A stretch of DNA of 36,913 bases from NCBI RefSeq assembly GCF_026017845.1, contig NZ_CP100416.1, forward strand, positions 40,515 to 77,427. Direction: 5' to 3'. Position 1 is the first letter of the stretch, and the number at the start of each line of letters is the position of its first letter. Both the position numbers and the translations under genes were made by a program. The DNA comes from Amycolatopsis mediterranei. Its GTDB lineage: Bacteria > Actinomycetota > Actinomycetes > Mycobacteriales > Pseudonocardiaceae. Under the pieces are notes generated by a model, which had not been told where the DNA came from, searched no databases, and saw only the letters and a program-made list of their open reading frames with translations. Positions 32,778 through 36,913 of the stretch are shown one piece after another.

Positions 32778-34163
32778 ATGGACGCCAGTAACGGTGGCAG
32801 TGCCGACACGCGGCAGAGCCACGCGGTTCCCGCTGACGCGTGGGAGCAGCCGGAGATGAGAACGGCTCTCGCGTCGCGCGAGATCAGCGCCGTGTACCGG
32901 CTCCTGCGCAAGCACGGTGTCTCGCAGCGCCAGATCGCCGCGATGACCGGCCAATCCCAGTCCGAGGTGTCGGAGATCCTCAAGGGTCGCCAGGTCATGG
33001 CCTACGACGTGCTCACGCGGATCGCCGACGGCCTGGGCGTCCCCCGTGGATACATGGGCCTCGCCTACGACGAGGCCACGGCGATACGCGTCGTCGGCTC
33101 CGCCGACGGCCAGCAGGCTGAGGAGGACGAGTCCGTGAAGCGACGGAGGTTCCTCGCGCACGCTGCCCAGGTCACGATGGGCGCGGCAGTGTTCGGTCCC
33201 GAATCGGGCACCTGGGCGGCCGGACCGGCCAGGACGCCGGCGCCCGGGCGCATCGGCATGACCGACGTCCGCCAGGTCGAAGCCGCGACGCGGGCGCTCC
33301 GGGCGCTCGACTACCAGTACGGCGGCGGGTTCTGCCGCGATGCCGTCGTGGCCCAGCTGTCCTGGGGCCAGCAGATGCTGGAGGCGCACGGCACCGAGCT
33401 GGTGAAGAACCGGCTGTACGTGGCGCTCGCCGACCTCCACTCGCTGGCCGGCTGGACCTCCTTCGACACCGGGCTGATGGACTCGGCGCGGGGTCACTTC
33501 GCGAACGCGCTGGACCTGGCCAAGCAGGGCGAGAACCACCCGCTGGTGGCCAACGTGCTCTACCGGATGGGCCGCGTCTACCTGCACCAGGACGCTCCGA
33601 ACGACGCGCTGAAGCTGTTCCAGCTGGGCCAGATCGCCGCTCAGGAAAGCGGTTCCGAGCTGGCCGTCTCCGTGCTCTGCGCGAACGAAGCCTGGGCCTA
33701 CGCGATGATGGGCAACGAAGAGCAGGCGGTGAAGCTGCTCGGCCGGAGCAAGGACGAGTTCGAGCGCGCCAACCTGGCCGAAGCCGAGTCGTGGGTCAAG
33801 TTCTTCACCGAGACCGACGTCTACGCGATGGTCGGGACCGTCCACACGGTCCTCGCGCAGAAGAACGCCGAGCACACCAAGTACGCGATCCCGGCGCTGA
33901 CCAAGGCCGTCGAGACCTACGACGACGAAATGGCCCGCTCCAAGACGTTCATGCTGAGCGCGCTCGCCACCAACCACCTGCTGGACGGCGACCTCGACCA
34001 CGGCGCGAAGGTCGGCGGCAAGGCCATCGACTGCGCCGAGGGCATCAAGTCGGAGCGCGTCAAGGACCGGATGCGGCCTCTGCAGGAAGAGGCCGAACGC
34101 CGCCGCAACAACGCCGACGCCCGTGACCTCGCCGACCGCCTCCACGCTTTCTACGCCGCATAG
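32778..34163 (+). CDS. XRE-family regulator with TPR-like domain
   Basis: A 461-residue regulator. Residues ~30-90 are an XRE helix-turn-helix (EISAVYRLLRKHGVSQRQIA, MTGQSQSEVSEILKGRQVMA, VLTRIADGLGVPRGYMG). Residues ~170-455 are helical repeats of TPR type (YVALADLHSLAGWTSFDTGL, ARGHFANALDLAKQGENHPL, ANVLYRMGRVYLHQDAPNDA), which probably bind a peptide or partner. Between them, residues 121-137 read KRRRFLAHAAQVTMGAA, like a Tat signal, preceded by an AGGAGG ribosome site and a GTG codon. Proteins of this build in actinomycetes control development and antibiotic production. It is divergent from two small unknown genes; its 3' end overlaps the kinase-like gene by 41 nt. Confidence 0.88.
   Translation: MDASNGGSADTRQSHAVPADAWEQPEMRTALASREISAVYRLLRKHGVSQRQIAAMTGQSQSEVSEILKGRQVMAYDVLTRIADGLGVPRGYMGLAYDEATAIRVVGSADGQQAEEDESVKRRRFLAHAAQVTMGAAVFGPESGTWAAGPARTPAPGRIGMTDVRQVEAATRALRALDYQYGGGFCRDAVVAQLSWGQQMLEAHGTELVKNRLYVALADLHSLAGWTSFDTGLMDSARGHFANALDLAKQGENHPLVANVLYRMGRVYLHQDAPNDALKLFQLGQIAAQESGSELAVSVLCANEAWAYAMMGNEEQAVKLLGRSKDEFERANLAEAESWVKFFTETDVYAMVGTVHTVLAQKNAEHTKYAIPALTKAVETYDDEMARSKTFMLSALATNHLLDGDLDHGAKVGGKAIDCAEGIKSERVKDRMRPLQEEAERRRNNADARDLADRLHAFYAA
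33121..33137 (+). promoter_or_regulatory. Internal ribosome site and GTG in the XRE-TPR gene
   Basis: AGGAGG (33121-33126) is followed 8 nt later by an in-frame GTG (33135-33137). Initiation here would give a ~342-residue protein beginning MKRRRFLAHAAQVTMGAAVF, without the DNA-binding domain and with a Tat-like N-terminus. Confidence 0.4.
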
Positions 34164-35073
34164 CACCGAAGGCGCCGGCGCGGTTTTGGACGGCCGGTTC
34201 ACCTCCGGGAAGCTGCGCGGCGTGCTGGCCGAGACCTGCGCGCTGCTGGGCCTCGACCCGGCGGGCGCGCGGCTGCTGCGGTTCACCAACAACGCGGTGT
34301 ATGCGCTGGTCACGGCCCCCTTCGTGGTCCGGATCGTCGGCTCGACGCAGCTGCGGCACCGGGTCGGCACGGTCGTCCGCGTGGCCCGGCACTTCGAACA
34401 CCACGGCGTCCCCGCGATCCGGCTGCTCGGCGACGTCGAACAGCCCCTGGAGGTCGGCGGCCACCTGGTGACCGTGTGGCACCAGGTGCCGAGCATCGGC
34501 CGGGCCGCGACGTCCGTCGACCTGGCCCGGCTGCTGCGCCAGGTCCACGCGCTGCCCCCGCCGCCCGGCCTCGCCGAGTGGGCGCCGTTCGCCGCCGTGC
34601 GAGCCCGGGTGTCCGACGCCGAAGAGATCAGCGACACCGACCGGAAGTTCCTCCTCGACCGCTGCGCCGAGCTCGAAGCCGAGCTCGCCGAGCTGGAGTT
34701 TCCGCTGCCCAGGGGCCTGGTCCACGGCGACGCGTACCCCGGCAACGTCATCCCGGGGCCGGACGGTCCGGTGCTCTGCGACTTCGATTCCTCGTGCGTC
34801 GGGCCGCCGGAATGGGACCTGACGCCGCTGGCGGTCGGCCGCGAGCGGTTCGGCGACCCGCCGGTGGGCTACCGGACGTTCGCCGCGGCGTACGGCTTCG
34901 ACGTGACGTCCTGGCCCGGCTTCGCCGTCCTCCGGGGCATCCGCGAGCTGAAGCTGACGACCAGCGTGCTGCCGATCCTGCGCAGCCGGCCCCAGGTCCG
35001 GCCGGAGCTGTACCGGCGTCTGGACGACCTCCGGAACGCGCGGACCGACACGCGGTGGACGCGTTACCGTTGA
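34123..35073 (+). CDS. APH/choline-kinase-fold phosphotransferase
   Basis: A 316-residue kinase-like protein. The Brenner motif is LVHGDAYPGN (His201, Asp203, Asn208) and the metal-binding Asp220 is in LCDFDSS, both typical of the aminoglycoside phosphotransferase superfamily; RFTNNAVYAL and APFVVRIV form the N-lobe with a likely ATP-binding strand. It probably phosphorylates a hydroxyl group of a small molecule; an antibiotic-resistance role is only one option. The GTG at 34123 overlaps the regulator by 41 nt and has no clear ribosome site, so translation may be coupled, or the true start may lie some 20-30 codons further in. Confidence 0.82.
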   Translation: MTSPTASTLSTPHSTEGAGAVLDGRFTSGKLRGVLAETCALLGLDPAGARLLRFTNNAVYALVTAPFVVRIVGSTQLRHRVGTVVRVARHFEHHGVPAIRLLGDVEQPLEVGGHLVTVWHQVPSIGRAATSVDLARLLRQVHALPPPPGLAEWAPFAAVRARVSDAEEISDTDRKFLLDRCAELEAELAELEFPLPRGLVHGDAYPGNVIPGPDGPVLCDFDSSCVGPPEWDLTPLAVGRERFGDPPVGYRTFAAAYGFDVTSWPGFAVLRGIRELKLTTSVLPILRSRPQVRPELYRRLDDLRNARTDTRWTRYR

Positions 35074-35088
35074 CCGTCATCTGTCACT

Positions 35089-35105
35089 TGGTGTGATCGA
35101 CACCA
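35089..35105. other. Short inverted repeats in the convergent gap
   Basis: TGGTGT-GATCG-ACACCA (35089-35105) lies 16 nt after the kinase-like stop and could be a weak terminator. Further on, ACCGGTCA plus CCCAATG occurs twice, at 35190-35206 and 35211-35226, as an imperfect ~21-nt tandem repeat. No gene is seen in 35074-35283. Confidence 0.4.
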
Positions 35106-35283
35106 CAGTCTGCACGTGCATTCGACGACGGCAAATGACCGTTCGTCGCATCCAAAAGGCGGCCCGCTCTGGGTAGAAAGTTCGGCCCGACCGGTCAACC
35201 CCAATGGGTCACCGGTCATCCCAATGCGCAAGTTGCAGCTACTCGCCGTGACCTCGCACCGGCTCCTACCTGCGCTGACGACG

Positions 35284-36312
35284 TCAGGAGGCGACGACGG
35301 GCGCCCGCGTCAGCACGACGGCGAACCCGAAGGCGAGTCCCATCACGGTCAGCTCGAGCGTTGCCCACGAGGCGAGCGCCGTCCGGTCGTGGCGGACGAT
35401 CCGGGGTATCAGGCGCCAGCGGACGTGGGCCCCGAGCACCGCGATGACGCCGGTGCACCCCAGCTTGAGGACGAGCAGCTGCCCGTAAGGCGTCGTGAAG
35501 ATCGCCGTCCAGAACCCGATGGTCGGGTTGAGCGAGATCTCGACCAGGCCGTTGAACAGCCCGGTGGCGGCGGAGATGGCCAGGCAGAGCGTCGCGAGCT
35601 TCGAGAACCGGGGCAGCGCGTGCGCCAGCAGCGTCCGGTTCGCCACCAGGAGCACGGTCATCGCGCCGAGGCCGCCGGTCCAGGCGACCGCGCTCATCAC
35701 GTGCAGCTCCATCGAGATCATCGTGTAGTCGTGGTAGTTCCAGTTCGACGCGTGCCCGGTGACCGGCAGCGGCAGCAGCGCGAACAGGCCGAGCCCGACG
35801 CGGACCTCGGCGGGCACCTTCTCGCCGAAGCGCAGCGCCAGCGCGCTGATTCCGGCGTGGACGAGCGCGAGCGCGGCCACGATGACGAGCGCTTTCCCGG
35901 CGCCGACGTCGGCGATGTACCGGCCGATGTCGGACGGCGCGAGCGTCGACGAGCCCGGTTTGTACTCCGCGGTCTGCAGGATCAGGGCGACAACCGCGGC
36001 CGTGGCCCAGACGAGCGCGGCCGCGACGCCCGCCGGGCGGGCCAGCCGCATGATCGGCTCGGTCAGCTTCGGCCGGTCGTAGCCGACGAGCACGGACAGC
36101 AGCGCGAGGCCGATCGTGGTGACCGCGGCGAGGTCCAGCAGGACCCGGACGACCGGGATGCCGGCCGAGACCACCGCGCTGGGCTCCACCACACCGGGTA
36201 CCGGGGCGGTGGACATGAGCGCGACGCCGATCAGGGCGCCGAGCAGGGCCGCCGTCACGACGCAGAGCAGCGTCGAATAGCGGACCTTCGTGGTGGCCTC
36301 GGCCTGGGTCAT
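35284..36312 (-). CDS. CopD-like copper resistance membrane protein
   Basis: A 342-residue membrane protein with about eight transmembrane helices. VGLGLFALLPLPVTGHASN and MISMELHVMSAVAWTGGLGAM carry the His residues that mark CopD/PcoD/YcnJ proteins, and WTAIFTTPYGQLLVLKLG is also family-typical. It is thought to take copper across the membrane, with CopC as the outer copper-binding partner. The ATG shares one base with the stop of the CopC-like gene (TGATG). Import for copper enzymes is as likely as resistance. Confidence 0.9.
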   Translation of the reverse strand: MTQAEATTKVRYSTLLCVVTAALLGALIGVALMSTAPVPGVVEPSAVVSAGIPVVRVLLDLAAVTTIGLALLSVLVGYDRPKLTEPIMRLARPAGVAAALVWATAAVVALILQTAEYKPGSSTLAPSDIGRYIADVGAGKALVIVAALALVHAGISALALRFGEKVPAEVRVGLGLFALLPLPVTGHASNWNYHDYTMISMELHVMSAVAWTGGLGAMTVLLVANRTLLAHALPRFSKLATLCLAISAATGLFNGLVEISLNPTIGFWTAIFTTPYGQLLVLKLGCTGVIAVLGAHVRWRLIPRIVRHDRTALASWATLELTVMGLAFGFAVVLTRAPVVAS

Positions 36313-36798
36313 CAGTTCTTCTCTTCCACCGACCGGCCGGACCGCAGGGCCACGGTCAGCCCGATCGCCAGCAGCACGACCGCGCCGGCGATCCAGACCC
36401 AGATCGGCACCCCGGTCGACGACGGCTGCGGCGCCGCCGACGAGGAGCCGCCCGGCGACCTCGCCGCGTCGACGGTCGCCGGCGTGCCGGTGCCCGCGGT
36501 CGTCAGGGTGAAGGAGAGCTCACCGGTCACGGGGTGGCCGTCCGCGGACAGCACGCGGTAGCCGACGGTGTACTTCCCGGCCGGCCCGAGCGGCCGCAGC
36601 GGCGCGGTGATGACGTTGTTCACCACGCCGATCGGCCCTTCGGCCCACTGGCCGCCGCCGGGTCCGGTCACCGCGACCTGGTTGACGTCCGCGCCCTGCA
36701 CGTACTGGTCGAAGGTCAGGCTGATCTTCGGCGGCCCGGCGGCGACGGACGAGCCGTTCGCCGGGTCCGAGGAGATCAGCACGTTGTGCGCCAGCGCC
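36312..36798 (-). CDS. CopC-like copper-binding protein, 5' end lost
   Basis: About 160 residues of a CopC/YobA-type protein. It begins, as far as the sequence is reliable, at ALAHNVLISSDPANGSSVA; the Ala-His is the expected signal-peptidase site, and the mature N-terminal His is the usual copper ligand. The CopC domain (~1-100) continues with ISLTFDQYVQ, VAVTGPGGG, KYTVGYRVLSADGHPVTGELSF (second His ligand in DGHPV). A Ser/Pro linker and one C-terminal membrane helix (VWIAGAVVLLAIGLTVAL) follow. The signal peptide and start codon fall into the low-complexity contig end. It is coupled to the CopD-like gene. Confidence 0.88.
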
Positions 36799-36913
36799 GG
36801 GGGGGGGGGGGGGCGCCCCCCCCCCCCCCCCCAAACCCCCCCCCCCCCCCCCCCCGCCACAAACCCCCCAACCACACGCCCCCCCCCGCCCCCCCCCCGC
36901 CGCCCCCCGCGGG
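36799..36913. other. Low-complexity G/C contig end
   Basis: Long G and C homopolymers with a few A-containing breaks. The frame that runs through it encodes only Pro/Gly runs, and it interrupts the signal peptide of the CopC-like protein, so it is most likely an assembly artefact. Confidence 0.85.

Overview
The window is about 37 kb of very GC-rich DNA, with GTG and ATG starts, G/C at third codon positions, many 1-8 nt start/stop overlaps and actinobacterial gene families. Gene content and codon use suggest a mycelial actinomycete of the Pseudonocardiaceae, most likely Amycolatopsis or a close relative; this is inference, since there is no rRNA or other taxonomic marker. The first ~97 and last ~110 bases are low-complexity G/C runs that look like contig-end artefacts, so the window is probably one whole contig and its last gene (copC-like) has lost its start.

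Layout. 98-7275: secreted and envelope functions (trypsin-like protease, FKBP isomerase, a large secreted penicillin-acylase-family hydrolase with a C-terminal discoidin domain, a cystathionine gamma-synthase/lyase-like PLP enzyme, and a Thr-rich secreted protein coupled to a lipoprotein sortase). 7261-9165: a patatin-like lipase and a FadR/GntR regulator separated by palindromic repeats. 9293-17580: a tight catabolic operon of seven or eight genes (oligopeptide/nickel-type ABC importer with five components, aldehyde dehydrogenase, SDR, then amidase), divergent from the FadR-type gene and with a clear GntR-type operator between them. 17638-19104: an IS110-family insertion with a structured flank. 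19105-20512: an ECF sigma factor and its membrane partner. 20553-22483: two HpcH/HpaI (CitE/malyl-CoA lyase-like) genes. 22907-25190: an unknown protein, an NAD(P)-binding protein and a PRPP-synthetase paralogue.

25187-27753: a D-arabinono-1,4-lactone-oxidase-like flavoprotein divergent from an alanine-racemase-fold PLP enzyme. 27754-27964: a non-coding block with three DnaA-box-like nonamers and a G-quadruplex-like tract. 27965-31311: a TetR regulator divergent from a beta-glucosidase/MFS transporter pair, a likely glycoside uptake and hydrolysis unit. 31695-35073: a divergent locus in which two small unknown proteins face an XRE-TPR regulator followed by an APH-fold kinase. 35284-end: a CopD/CopC-like copper pair.

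No single unmistakable new system stands out. The best leads are a strong internal start in the XRE-TPR regulator that would create a Tat-like N-terminus, the DnaA-box/G4 block far from any dnaA, the IS110 element with a structured region upstream of its transposase, and the Thr-rich protein/sortase pair with no LPXTG. All functions are assigned from visible motifs and family knowledge; no database search was possible.
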